Shown: one piece after another, positions 42,360-52,149 of the stretch
How the letters are laid out: every line of letters starts with the position of its first letter
Position numbering within the stretch: the stretch's first letter is position 1
From: Neoceratodus forsteri
Taxonomy: Eukaryota > Chordata > Ceratodontiformes > Ceratodontidae
Direction of reading: 5' to 3'
Length of the DNA: 64,000 nucleotides
Assembly: GCA_016271365.2 (NCBI GenBank)
Contig: CM028131.1
Location: 285,825,001 to 285,889,000, forward strand
The notes under the pieces: model-generated
What the model saw: only the letters and a program-made list of their open reading frames with translations
What the model was told of the DNA's origin: nothing
Database searches by the model: none
Translations under genes and position numbers: made by a program

Positions 42360-43287
42360 ATGGGAGTGGTGCAGTGCAATAGCTGTGGAGCAGCAGTGTT
42401 CCGGGAGACATTCTGGAGGCTGCGATGCTGCCCTGTTTGCAGGCACCTCTCTGGTCTGAGGGGGGGAGGAGGTTGCTCGTCTCCAGACTGACCTGGCTAG
42501 GATTCATGAAACCTCTTCCCCCACCCAGGGACCACCAGGGCCACCACCGTTACCTCAGAAGTTGCCAAGAAAGAGGAGCGGTTGGACCAAGGTGGGCTCA
42601 GGGAGGGAGAGGGTGGTGGAACAGAGGTGCATCCCTCCAGTTGTACCTCTCCACAATTCATATGCTGTTCTGGCAAAGAGTGGTTCCTCTATGGAGGCAC
42701 CTGCAGTGGAGACCAGGGAGGATGCTGGGAACCTCCACAAGGGAGACCCACAGGAGGGTGGCATGAAACCCCACAGGGGAAGGAAACAACTCCTGGTGGG
42801 GGACTCAATCATTAGTGGGGTAGAAGTGGGTTAGGAAGGTGATATGGAGTTAAAGTGCCTGCCCGACACCATGGCTCGGAGGGACAGGAAGCGAATCCTC
42901 AGGATTGCGGGAGCAGCTGCATGAGGGATGGAGCTGGATGTCATTGTCCACCTAGGGACAAATGACCTGGCTGTGAATGGGATCAGAGCAGTGCAAGAGG
43001 AATCTGTGGAGTTGGGGAGGGGCCTTAGACAAGTAGCATGTATGCTAACCTTCTTGGAGGTGCTGCCTGTCTATGGCAAGGATGATGCTAGGGTATTTCA
43101 CAACATGGGATTCAATGAATGGTTGAAAAACTGGTGTGGAGCTCAGGGTTTTGGCTTCATTGGAGACTGGGGAGCCACCTGGAGGGATGCAGGCTTATAC
43201 TGGCGCGATGGTCTGCATCTGTCCGGGGGGGGAGCCAGGATCCTAGGTGACAGGTTTAAATGCTTCATTGGCAAGCATTTAAACTAG
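42360..43287 (+). pseudogene. CR1 ORF1: zinc-knuckle plus SGNH esterase (copy E)
   Basis: ATG at 42360 gives MGVVQCNSCGAAVFRETFW and CCPVCRHLSGL, the same Cys/His-rich N terminus as copy A. After two frameshifts come GLREGEGGGTEVHPSS, LLVGDSIISGVEVG (nucleophile), a stop, DVIVHLGTNDLAVNG (intact), LTFLEVLPVYG, WLKNWCGAQGFGFIGDWG, RDGLHLSGGG (catalytic Asp/His) and GKHLN before the stop at 43285. The last 119 codons are one uninterrupted frame, better preserved than in copy A. Confidence 0.87.
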
Positions 43288-43479
43288 CCAAGGGGGGAGG
43301 CACTGAAAAGGAGCAGGGAAATCCCAGCCTCCCCCCTACAAAACACAGTAGTTAGAGAGGTAAACACCACGGTAGAGAAGTCAGTAGGGAGCAGGACAGG
43401 AATAAATGCAGAAAAATGCGGTAAGGACAAGGAAGGGGCTAAAAGGGGTAAGGCCATAAAAAATAAATGGAAGGTGATG

Positions 43480-44313
43480 AGTACCAGTGCCTGCAGTTTG
43501 TGCAACAAGCTCCCTGAACTAGTGGCCTTGATGGTAGAGGGATGCCTGGATATTGTGGTAGTCACTGAAACATGATACACAGAGAACCATGACTGGGATG
43601 TCAACATACCAGGATACACAGTCTACAGGAGGGACAGGGTGGGTAAAAGAGGAGGAGGAGGAGTAGCTCTCTATATAAGGGAAGGGATGAAAGCAACAGA
43701 ACTAAAGAGTAAACAGGAAGTTGATGAGTCACTATGGGTCACCCTGGAGACAGAAAATGGTACCACAATCCACATGGGGGTTGTGTACAGACTCTCATCT
43801 CAGGGGGAGGAAATGGACAAGGAAATGATAGAAGGCATCCTTAAAATGGTAGAAAAAGGGGAAATATTGTTGATGGGAGACCTGAATATGCCAGATGTTA
43901 ACTGGAGTACCTTTGCTGCAGGCACATCCAGGAGCAGGGTGATTCTTGATGCCCTACAGGGGGCATGCCTCAGACAGCTAGTGTTGGAACCCACTCAGGA
44001 GGGAGCAATCTTAGACTCAGTACTCTCAAATGGAGAAGGAGAAAGGATCTCAGATTTAGAAGTGGGTAGCCATCTGGGAACAAGTGAAAACCAAACAGTG
44101 TGGTTCACAATAAACATAGCCATAGAGTCAAGCCATACAAAAACAAGAGTATTGGACTTTAGGAAGGCTGACTTTGGGAAAATGAGAGAGTGCCTCAGAA
44201 AAGCACTAGTAAACGGGCAAGAAGGAGGGGTGGAGGAACAATGGGGAATAATCAAAACAGCCATCGCAGAGGCAACAAGCCTTTGTGTGAAGCAAATCAA
44301 CAAAACAAAATGA
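43480..44313 (+). pseudogene. CR1 ORF2, endonuclease domain (copy E)
   Basis: The frame holds STSACSLCNKLPELVALM, DIVVVTET followed by a stop where the family has Trp, then GGGGVALYIREGM, GVVYRLSSQG, LLMGDLNMPDVNWS, SGSHLGTSENQ-like HLGTSENQTVWFTI and RKADFGKMRECL. The usual SDH catalytic motif reads SEN here, so this endonuclease would be inactive even without the stop. 224 codons are open from 43639 to 44310. Confidence 0.92.
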
Positions 44314-44937
44314 AGGAAAAAAACACTATGGTTCTCAAAAGAGGTGGCAGGGATGGTTAAGGAGAAAAGGATAGCATTCAGGAAATATAAGGAAACACAG
44401 AAGGAGCAGGACAGAGAACTTTATCAGTTAAAACAGAAGGAGGCAGGGAAGGCAGTCAGAATAGCAAAGACACACACTGAGGAAAAGATAGCCAACTCTG
44501 TTAAGAAGGGGGATAAAACCTTTTATAGGTACATTAGGGAGTGAAGAAAGACCAAGCGAGGGATACAGAGACTTAACAAAGGGAAGGGAATGTGGGCAGA
44601 GGATGACAGTGAAAAAGCAGGGATATTGAACGAATATTTCTGCTCAGTATTCACAACAGAAGAGGAGGGAGAGGCACCTAAACCAAACAAGGGAGAAACT
44701 CTGAATAGGGGGGTCAATACCAGTCCAATCACAGAAGGAAGGGCTTTGAGAACTCTTGAAAGTAAGAGTGGACAAAGCAATGGGGCCTGATCGGATTCAC
44801 CCAAGAATTCTAAAAGAACTAAGGGTAGAACTAGTAACACCACTGACTACTCTCTTTAACAAATCATGGGAGGATGAAGTGGTACCTGAGGACTGGAGGA
44901 GGGCAAATGTGATTCCACTTCACAAAAGGAGTCGATT
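44314..44937 (+). pseudogene. CR1 ORF2 linker and start of RT, cut short (copy E)
   Basis: Linker blocks KKKTLWFSKEVAGMV-like, RIAFRKYKETQKEQDRELY, GDKTFYRYIRE, ILNEYFCSVFTTEEEG, then VDKAMGPDRIHPRILKEL and VPEDWRRANVIPLHK. After ~44935 the CR1 sequence ends abruptly (RSRL, stop) and LINE G begins. No continuation of E is found elsewhere in the window. Confidence 0.9.
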
Positions 44938-45330
44938 GTAAGGTCACCCTAAACTTACACTAGAGGTTTGTTATAGACCACCCACAGTGGATATTCAATA
45001 CACCTCTGATTTAATAAATATTATCATGGCTATGGCCAATAAAGGTGATACTGTCATCCTAAGTGATTTTAACATGCCTGGCATTGATTGGAACTCTTTC
45101 TCAGCTAAACGTAATCACAAAAAACTATTCCTAACACCATTTATGAATTTGGGTCTGGACCAGTTAGTATGCTAACCCACTAGAGGGAATGACATACTGG
45201 ATCTGGTCATATCAAATGTGGGATATAAATGTTCTGATATAAATAACATGGCCCCTATTGGCATAGTGATCATAACTCCTTATTTCTGAGTATTCTCATT
45301 CAAATTCCCAAGACTACTAATAATATTAAA
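44938..45330 (+). pseudogene. LINE G endonuclease C-terminal piece
   Basis: CYRPPTVDIQYTSDLI, TVILSDFNMPGIDW, LGLDQLVC, NDILDLVISN and, after a frameshift, HSDHNSLFLSI with the SDH motif intact. The first half of the domain is missing. Confidence 0.85.
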
Positions 45331-47395
45331 TAGAAGGACTATAATAAAACAAATTTTGTGCAAATTAGTACTGAACTAAACAAAATTAACTGGATTGAAT
45401 TATTTAGGGGAAAAACAATGAACACTGCATATGAAGATCTCATTCAAATTATTCAGCACCTAGAAGGTATTCATGTTAAAACCAAAACAAAATATAATAA
45501 TAAAGGTAAAGTTCTTGCATAGTTTAGTAAAACTATTGATAAACAAATTAAAACCAAAGAGTGTTTATTCAGGTAATGTAAAAATTCCCAGTCCTACTTC
45601 CAGGCATAGATATCAAACTGCTGTCTCTACCTTAAAAAAATCTACTAAAATGGCAAAACATAAGTTTGAATTTAACCTAGCTCATTCTAAAACAAATCAC
45701 AAATCTTTGTATTCATATATCAACAGTAATAAGGGAAATATAAGACAAATCGGTCCACTTCAAGATGACAGAACCACTATAACATCTGACCAGGGGATAG
45801 CAAGTCATTTCAATAGATATTTTTTGCTCAGTCTTTGACAAAGCTGACACTTATCCTACAATGAATAATAACAATGACTCCTCTATATCCTTATTTGACC
45901 TCACTGGAATTAAGAATGTTTTGTCATCACAAAAAATATCTACTTGCCCGGGATCAGATAACATCCATGATAGATTCTTACTGGAAACTCAAAACATTAT
46001 AGCAATTCCTCTTCTAATTTTGTTTAATAAATCATAACTCGAGAATTAAATCCTGGATGTCTGGTGCAGAGCCATAGTAACACCAATTTATAAAAAAGGG
46101 AATAAATCAAACGTTCTGAATTATCTACCAATCAGCTTGACCTCTGTTATAGGAAAGGTTATGGAGCACCTAATTAAATCTAGAATGGAGAAAACTATGC
46201 AACAGCTTGGTATTTTTGATAATTCTTAACATGGTTTTAAATCTGGGCATTCTTGTACCACAAACCTTATATCTTTTTACAATAATATAAGTAGGCTTAT
46301 GGATGATAATATTCCTACAGATGTACTATTGTTCAATTTCAGCAAGGCTTTTGACAAAGTGTCATATGCCTTGTTAATTAACAAACTCCATAGTTTAGGA
46401 TTTCCCTCATATCTAGTCAACTGGATAACTAAATGGGCTTTCTGACTGAACTCTACTTGTTAGAATTAATGGTGTACATTCTACTTCTGGTATGGTGACA
46501 AGTGGAGTTCCCCAGGGCTCTGTACTGGGGCCTATTCTCTTTAACCTCTTTATATATGATATGAGTATCATCTCTAATAATTTTCTCTCAAAATTTGCTG
46601 ACGATATGAAAATTGGAGGTAGAGTTGACACTCCCTCCAACATGCTACTGCTTGAACGAGACCTCCTCCATATCGAGCAATGGGCTAGTATGAACTTAAT
46701 GACCTTTAATATTGAAAAATATAAAGTTTTACATTTTGGTAGAAGTAATTCATTGCATGAATATTATTTGAAAAATCTTCAACTTAGATCATCCACCTGT
46801 GAAAGAGACTTGGGTATCCTGATTAATAATAAATTGACAGCTAGTAACCATTGTAGCAAAGTGGCCAGAACAACAAATATTATTCTAAGACAGATTAATA
46901 AAACTTTTATTAGCAAATCTGTGCACTGTTTAGTGCCTTTGTATAGAGCTTATATTAGACCTCATTTGTATTATGGATCTCCTTTTTGGAGTCCATGCTT
47001 AAAGGCTGATATTAATTGGTTAGAGCAAGTCCAAAGAAGGCTCACCAAATCAATCCCAAGATTAAAACCAAAAAGCTATGACACCAGACTTAAAGAAACA
47101 GGTCTTTATCCTCTACATTTAAGAAGGCAAAGGGGTGACCTGTTGCTCATGTACAAGCTAGTACGCACACCCATGTTACTTGCATCATGTGGATTATCAC
47201 TAGCCAATAAACGTACAGTGGGAAGATTGCATGCTCTACAACTTAATATTAAATGGGCTAACACAAACAAATATGATAATACCTTTAATATATGAGCAGC
47301 AAAATGATGGAATGCCTTGCCACAGTAGATCATAGACTCAGTCAGCTTTGATTCTTTCAAATCAAAGCTTGATACTTGGCTAACCATTCGTTAAT
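45331..47395 (+). pseudogene. LINE G linker and reverse transcriptase
   Basis: The linker has KFEFNLAHSKTNHKSLYSYI. RT blocks are IVTPIYKKGNKSN, LPISLTSVIGKVMEHLIKSR, a HGFKSGHSCTTNLISF segment, LLFNFSKAFDKVSYALLI, SGVPQGSVLGPILFNLFIYD (uninterrupted motif), SKFADDMKIGGRVDT (ADD intact), MTFNIEKYKVLHFGR, CERDLGILINNKL, VPLYRAYIRPHLYYGSPFW and RLKPKSYDTRLKETGLYPL. 46492-47295 is one open frame. The end WNALPQ..IDSVSFDSFKSK stops at 47393. Confidence 0.9.
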
Positions 47396-47499
47396 TTTCA
47401 GTAATGTCTTACTGTTGTGGGAGGACAATCTCAATGGGCTTTTTACCTACTTTTGTCCTATATTATCCAGTAAATCCAGTAAATTCATTTTTTTTTCAA

Positions 47500-47752
47500 A
47501 AGGAGCCTGCTAGCCCAACAGGATTACAGCATGCCACTTGTCAAGTGACTGCTGCTTTGCAGAGTGACTGAGACAAAGAAAATGTGTTAAACTGCAGGAT
47601 ACACTAAATGCTGCTGAGTTTGAAAGCACGCAGGATTATTCAAATTCAGTTTTTTTAGTAAAAAGGTCTCATGAGCCCAATAGGCTTGCAGTGTGCTGCT
47701 AGCCAAGGGGCTGCTGCTTTACAGGGTGACTGAGACAAAGAAAATGTCTTAA
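47500..47752 (+). repeat. ~162-bp tandem unit ending at a TTAA
   Basis: GTGACTGAGACAAAGAAAATG occurs at ~47564 and ~47726, each 2-3 bases before a TTAA (47587-47590 and 47749-47752). CTGCTTTRCAG, GCTAG/GCTAGCC and CCCAAYAGG precede both. Related sequence (CAGGATACACTAAATGCTGC) lies at 55582 and, degenerate, at 55718. Confidence 0.7.
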
Positions 47753-48190
47753 AGGATACCTAAACAAGTTATTTTTCAAATAAACAATTAAAATCTAGCA
47801 TCATGGAGATGTAAAGGAAAGGCTGCTGTTCACACTGATGCTAAAACTGCATAAATTTAAGATACATTTATGCAAAATTATAGCACTAAAAAAATGCAAA
47901 CAACAGCCTTCCTGTTTGAAAAATCCATCCGACCAGCTCTACAAAATAACTGGCTTACATAATGACATCATAGGAGTGAGTGGCAGAGCTACATAGCACT
48001 CTATACAGTGCTAACTGGTTCCTTTCATCCCGGACATTTTATCATTCTTTTAACAAAATAATCAAAATCATGAATTAACGTGTATTATTTTTAGCAATAC
48101 TCATGTAAGGTCATGATTTTGTTCATTTTTTGTTACATAAGAAGCCAAAATCGGTCTTTTTGTCAGTGAACAATACAACTTTTGTTTTCC
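47753..48190 (+). mobile_element. TTAA-flanked MITE, family 2, copy ii
   Basis: It follows TTAA (47749-47752) with AGGATACCTAAACAAG. It shares with 55572-55120 (inverted) GGAAAGGCTGC, TAAATGTA/TTTAAGATACATTTATG, CAGCTCTACAAAATAACTGG, GGACATTTTATCATTC and ATCAAAATCATGA, at roughly 75-80% identity. The far end is not defined. Non-coding. Confidence 0.62.
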
Positions 48191-48838
48191 AGTGTCAAAC
48201 AATCGCCTCCTTCATAGCCAGCCAGCCTATTCACCTGCCCACCCACCTACCAGCAATTAGACGCACTCTCCATTAAATTATGCTTCTCTGATGCCTAGAT
48301 TATTACATACAACTGTTGGTCCCTGGTTTTACTATGAGGCATGCCTGCTTGCTTGTCAATCTGTAACAGTAGGCTGAGTGCACGCCTACCTTCATTGCTG
48401 ATACTAATAAATTATGCATATCATGTCATTTACTAGTGCCAGTCGGGAAGGAAGGAAGAACGGGATTTAATAGGCATGCACTTGGACTACTACTACAGAC
48501 TGACAAGCAAGCAGTTGTGCTTCATAGTGGGACTGGGGACTGACAGTTGTTTGTAAAGGACCAGGACTCAGACAAGGGTAATTTAATGGCAATGGAGTGC
48601 GTGACTACGTGCTGGCAGGTGGGCGGGGAGGCGGGCTGGCTGACTGTGAAGGGGATGCATTTGACATCAGAAAAAGTTGTTGATTTACAATAATATTTTA
48701 ATATTTGCCTGCAAGCATCTAAGCATTTGGACTGTCATGACTGACGTGCTGTACTTCAGGAGGATTTAACCCTTGATTTAACCACTAGACCACCAGATAT
48801 TGGTATTTGCTGCCTTATCCTGTTGTTTTTTTTTTTGG
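48191..48838. other. No gene or element recognised
   Basis: Contains GCCAGCCAGCC and GGCAGGTGGGCGGGGAGG near 48220 and 48610. 48240-48380 and 48440-48600 look weakly inverted relative to each other (CTTGTCAATCTGTA..AGTAGG and CTACTACTACAGACTGACAAGC), suggesting an old inverted-repeat element. Confidence 0.35.
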
Positions 48839-50160
48839 CTAACAAGAAGATCAGTTTTGGCTATTTGGAATATGGCACAAAAAATGATGGGCGACTCAAG
48901 ATCAATTTCAAAACTGACTCCAATAATCAACAATACACATTTTCCACCTTCAACTACAACAGGTTTATTGAAAAAAGAATTATATGATAAAGAGGTGCAA
49001 CAAATACAGGATCTGTTTGAAAATGATAAATTTATGACTTTTGAGATACTGAAAATTTAATTCATCAAACAATGTAAGAATTCCATATTTTCAAGTTAAA
49101 GGTTTTTTATTCAAAAATAATAAAAATTATTTGCACATCCCACCTCTGACTATATTAGAAAATAATTTATTAAATACAGATATGACCAGGCATATCATTA
49201 CATTGTTATATAAAGAACTTATTCAAAAGGTTAAATCTACTGCCATGGATAATTTAAAAAAGGCATGGGAAAAAGAAAAAGAAAAAATGAAGCTATGGCA
49301 GAAGAAAATTGGCAGCAAATAATACATTTAGAGGAATTTAGTATAAGGAATAGTAGACCAAGACAAATACATATAAAAGTGCTGCACCACACTTAACGCC
49401 CGTGAGATTAAATAAAATGGGAGCTACTGTATCACCTGTGATGCATGTCAAATGTGCGGGTCTGAAAGAGGCACCCTATGGCATATGCTGGCTGTCTTTA
49501 TCAAACTGAGTGCACTCTGGCAAAATATTTTTTTAAGTTTTAGAAAAGATTCAGGGTAAGGATTTCTTTTCAGTCCCCGAAATTATAATTTTTGGTTCCT
49601 GGATGGGAGAAGATCCTTCAGAACCTCAATATATTTTGATTAAATTAATTAGAATAGTAGTGAAAAAAGCTATGCTTTTACACTGGAAAGGTGTAACTCC
49701 ACTGGATTATTTGGAGTGGCTCAGTTTAATGTTTGACTTAGGTAAAATTGGAAGAGCCTTTAATAAAATTGAAAATGATGATATGCGTTTCAATGAAATT
49801 TGGCACCTCTTTATAGGTGTTCTGGTTCTAGGGATAGGATAAAAAAAATTGGGAGGGACAGCAGACATAGGTTAGGCAGGCCTTTGACAATGATGAGAAA
49901 TCTTGGGAGTGACTGTATAAAAATGATCATTATACAATGGCAAGAAAGAATCCTGGCTTCTGATTGGTCAGTTGGCCATCACAGCAGGGATGTTATCCTG
50001 GCATAACATCCCTGCTGATCAATTTGATGATTTGTTGACACATTGGTGGCCAACAGATTGTGTGCCAATTGATGATTGTTTGCATCTTCTCTTAGGAAAC
50101 AAAAATATTTTTAAACACTAACAAAAACATTCTTAAAAATTATTTTTTTCTGTATAAAAT
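48839..50160 (+). pseudogene. L1-type ORF2 C-terminal half fragment
   Basis: Plus-strand translation across several frames: SVLAIWNMAQKMMG, SKLTPIINNTHFPP and QIQDLFENDKFMTFEIL, then IPYFQVKGF, LLYKELIQKVKS, a Cys/His cluster (CHAC.MCGSERGTLWHML-like across a frameshift at ~49450), and 49603-49842 with EDPSEPQYILIKLIRIVVKK, AMLLHWKGVTPLDYLEWLSL and FNEIWHLFI. These are the post-RT, zinc-knuckle and terminal blocks of L1 ORF2 in order. It resembles, without being identical to, the minus-strand L1 at 0.5-9.2 kb. Confidence 0.75.
49982..50017. repeat. 36-bp palindrome
   Basis: CAGCAGGGATGTTAT and ATAACATCCCTGCTG pair perfectly around CCTGGC. The motif GGATGTTATCCnnGCATAAC also forms the arms of the foldback at 54967-55111. 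Confidence 0.9.
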
Positions 50161-50177
50161 AAGAAGTGATTGCATGG

Positions 50178-50729
50178 AGAAGAAGCCAGAAGGGGAAGGA
50201 AGAAAACATATTCAATTCAGTGCTTTAGAGTAACTGGTAATTGCTATTTTTCTTTTAAACTTAGATTGTGGGCTTTTAGTGACACTATACTTTCTTTGTT
50301 GTCTTTACTTATAATTGTTTTTGGGCTGTTGAAAATTTAAAACATAGTGGTGGTGTAATTCTGTGCTATCTTTAATTGCTGCAAATTTTATCTTGGCTTG
50401 TCTGACTGCCCTGTAGTTGGGTGAAGGCGTTAATTGTCTGGCCTCTGACCTCAGCTCGTGATAACTTGGAGGTGGGGCTTAGTCAGAGTTAAAGTAGCAA
50501 GCAGAGTTTTATTTTCTCAGAAGAAGCCAGAAGGGGAAGGAATGAAACATATTCAATTCAATGCTTTAGAGTAACTGGTAATTGCTATTTTTCTTTTAAA
50601 CTTAGATTGTGGGCTTTTAGTGACACTATACTTTCTTTGTTGTCTTTACTTATAATTGTTTTTGGGCTGTTGAAAATTTAAAACATAGTGGTGGTGTAAT
50701 TCTGTGCTGTCTTTAATTGCTGCAAATTT
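50178..50729 (+). repeat. 212-bp direct duplication, 341 bp apart, upstream of CR1-F
   Basis: 50178-50389 and 50519-50729 (AGAAGAAGCCAGAAGGGGAA ... TTAATTGCTGCAAATTT) differ at only about four positions. The intervening 129 bases include GGAGGTGGGGCTTAGTCAG. The position upstream of ORF1 and the period resemble the 5' repeats of copies A and E. Confidence 0.93.
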
Positions 50730-50998
50730 CTTCCCCAACTCTTAATTATACTGCCTATTAAATCTGATTGACAGAGCTAAGCACAGGGTATAGTAAGGGG
50801 GTGTGAAGTAGGAGGGGATATGGGGAAGAAGCCCACCCTCAGCACAACAAGTGTTTTGACTCATTTATTTATTTATTGGTTTCTTTTCTTTAAAAAAAAA
50901 ATTATCTGAGGATCAGTGGCAGGATTTTAGTACAGTAAATTAATGAAAGGAACTAGGAGAGCTTCAGTAAGCAGACAAGTAGTGGAATTGCAGTATAA

Positions 50999-51904
50999 TG
51001 TGGGGGTGATGCATGCAAGTGACTGTGGAGCAGCCATATTCAGGCAGACCTTCTGGACACTGGGGTGCTGCCTATCTGCCATGCATCTCTGGACTGCGGG
51101 ATGAGGAGCAGAATCAGAGCGGAAGTAAACTGATTCAGGAGTACCATCACCCCTATCCAGGGACCACCCAGTCCAATGCAACTGCCTCATAGGGATGCCA
51201 AGAACGAGAGCACTGGATGACAGTGGGCTCAGGAGGTTAGAAGAAGTCAGGCAGAGGCACATCCAGATCCTATTCCTAAGAACTCATATGCCACACTGGC
51301 AAATGAGGACAACCAAAAGAGAGGTACCCGAGAAGTGGAAGAAAAGGATGGGAGGTTAGCCAAGGAGGTGACCTCAGCGGAAAAGCAGTGGACCCCAGGA
51401 GGAGAGGAAACTAATCCTGGTGGGGACCCATCATAAGAGGGATCCAGCTAGGAACACAGGAGGGGAGGACAGGAGGTGAGGTGCCTACCAGGTGCCACGG
51501 CATGGAGGGATGGAAGGAAGATCCTGGGATCACTGGGAAGCAAGACGGGAGGGTGAGCTGGATGTCTTATCCACCTAGGCACTAATGACCTGGCAAATGG
51601 GGAGCCAAGGAAGTTCAGGAAGAGTTTAGGAAACTGGGGAGGGTCTCAAGCAAGTAGCTACTTCTGTCACTCTCAGAAATACTACCTGTGAGAGGCAAGG
51701 GAGAGCATAGGGTGCATGCACCAGGAACTTTAACTCGTGGTTGAAGAACTGGTGCTGTGAAAAGGGTTTGGATTCATTGGTGACTGGGGACCCACCTGGA
51801 GGGATGGAGGTTTGTTCAAGCCTGACGGCCTGCATCCATCCTGGAGGGGAATCCAAGCACTCAATGATAAGTTTAAATGCTACATTGACAAGCATTTAAA
51901 CTAG
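50999..51904 (+). pseudogene. CR1 ORF1 with SGNH esterase (copy F)
   Basis: The N terminus has SDCGAAIFRQTFWTLGCC (Cys knuckle, partly lost). The middle is broken by frameshifts. Esterase remnants are IHLGTNDLANG (from ~51570, one frame off), FNSWLKNWCCEKGFGFIGDW, PTWRDGG, KPDGLHPSWRG (Asp/His box) and DKHLN before the TAG at 51902. The GDS nucleophile block is not recognisable (GTHHK in its place). Confidence 0.82.
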
Positions 51905-52149
51905 CAAAGGGGGGTGGCAGGCCAGCAAGGAGGGTACCTACTTGCTCACCCCCCCCACAGCTAGCAGTGGAACCAGTGAACCAGAGGAGTGGCTATCTCT
52001 ACAAAGCAGTGTGCAAAAGATGGAGATTAGTGCCCAAGAGGTGGATAAGCAGAAAAGGGGCAAAATTCAGCAGAAGGGCAGACAGCAAGGAGAACCAGAG
52101 ATAAATGACAACCAAGGAAGGGCTGGAGTAGAACAGTGAAACAGTCTAG

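Larger units (their letters stand above)
41620..44937 (+). mobile_element. CR1-type LINE, copy E, lacking its 3' third
   Basis: 5' region with a ~311-bp repeat (41627-41992), 5' UTR with CCCAAAGCCAGTTCTACTTT and TATAG shared with copy A, ORF1 (42360-43287), endonuclease (43480-44313), linker and the first ~60 residues of RT to 44937. At that point sequence of a different LINE begins. CR1 copies are usually truncated at 5' ends, so loss of the 3' end implies a later deletion or recombination. Confidence 0.9.
44938..47495 (+). mobile_element. AT-rich CR1-like LINE G, 5'-truncated
   Basis: A plus-strand LINE clearly different in base composition (AT-rich) and sequence from the other CR1 copies. 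It begins inside the endonuclease (CYRPPTVD), ends its ORF at 47393 and has a 3' end with GGGCTTTTTACCTACTTTTG and a short CCAGTAAAT repeat (47470-47490). Domain order and the RT blocks place it in the CR1/jockey group. Numerous stops in the linker, but a 267-codon open RT half. Confidence 0.85.

Noticed and set aside
48191..48838. Second inverted-repeat MITE
   Set aside because: Only weak, interrupted complementarity; no terminal motif or target duplication could be fixed.
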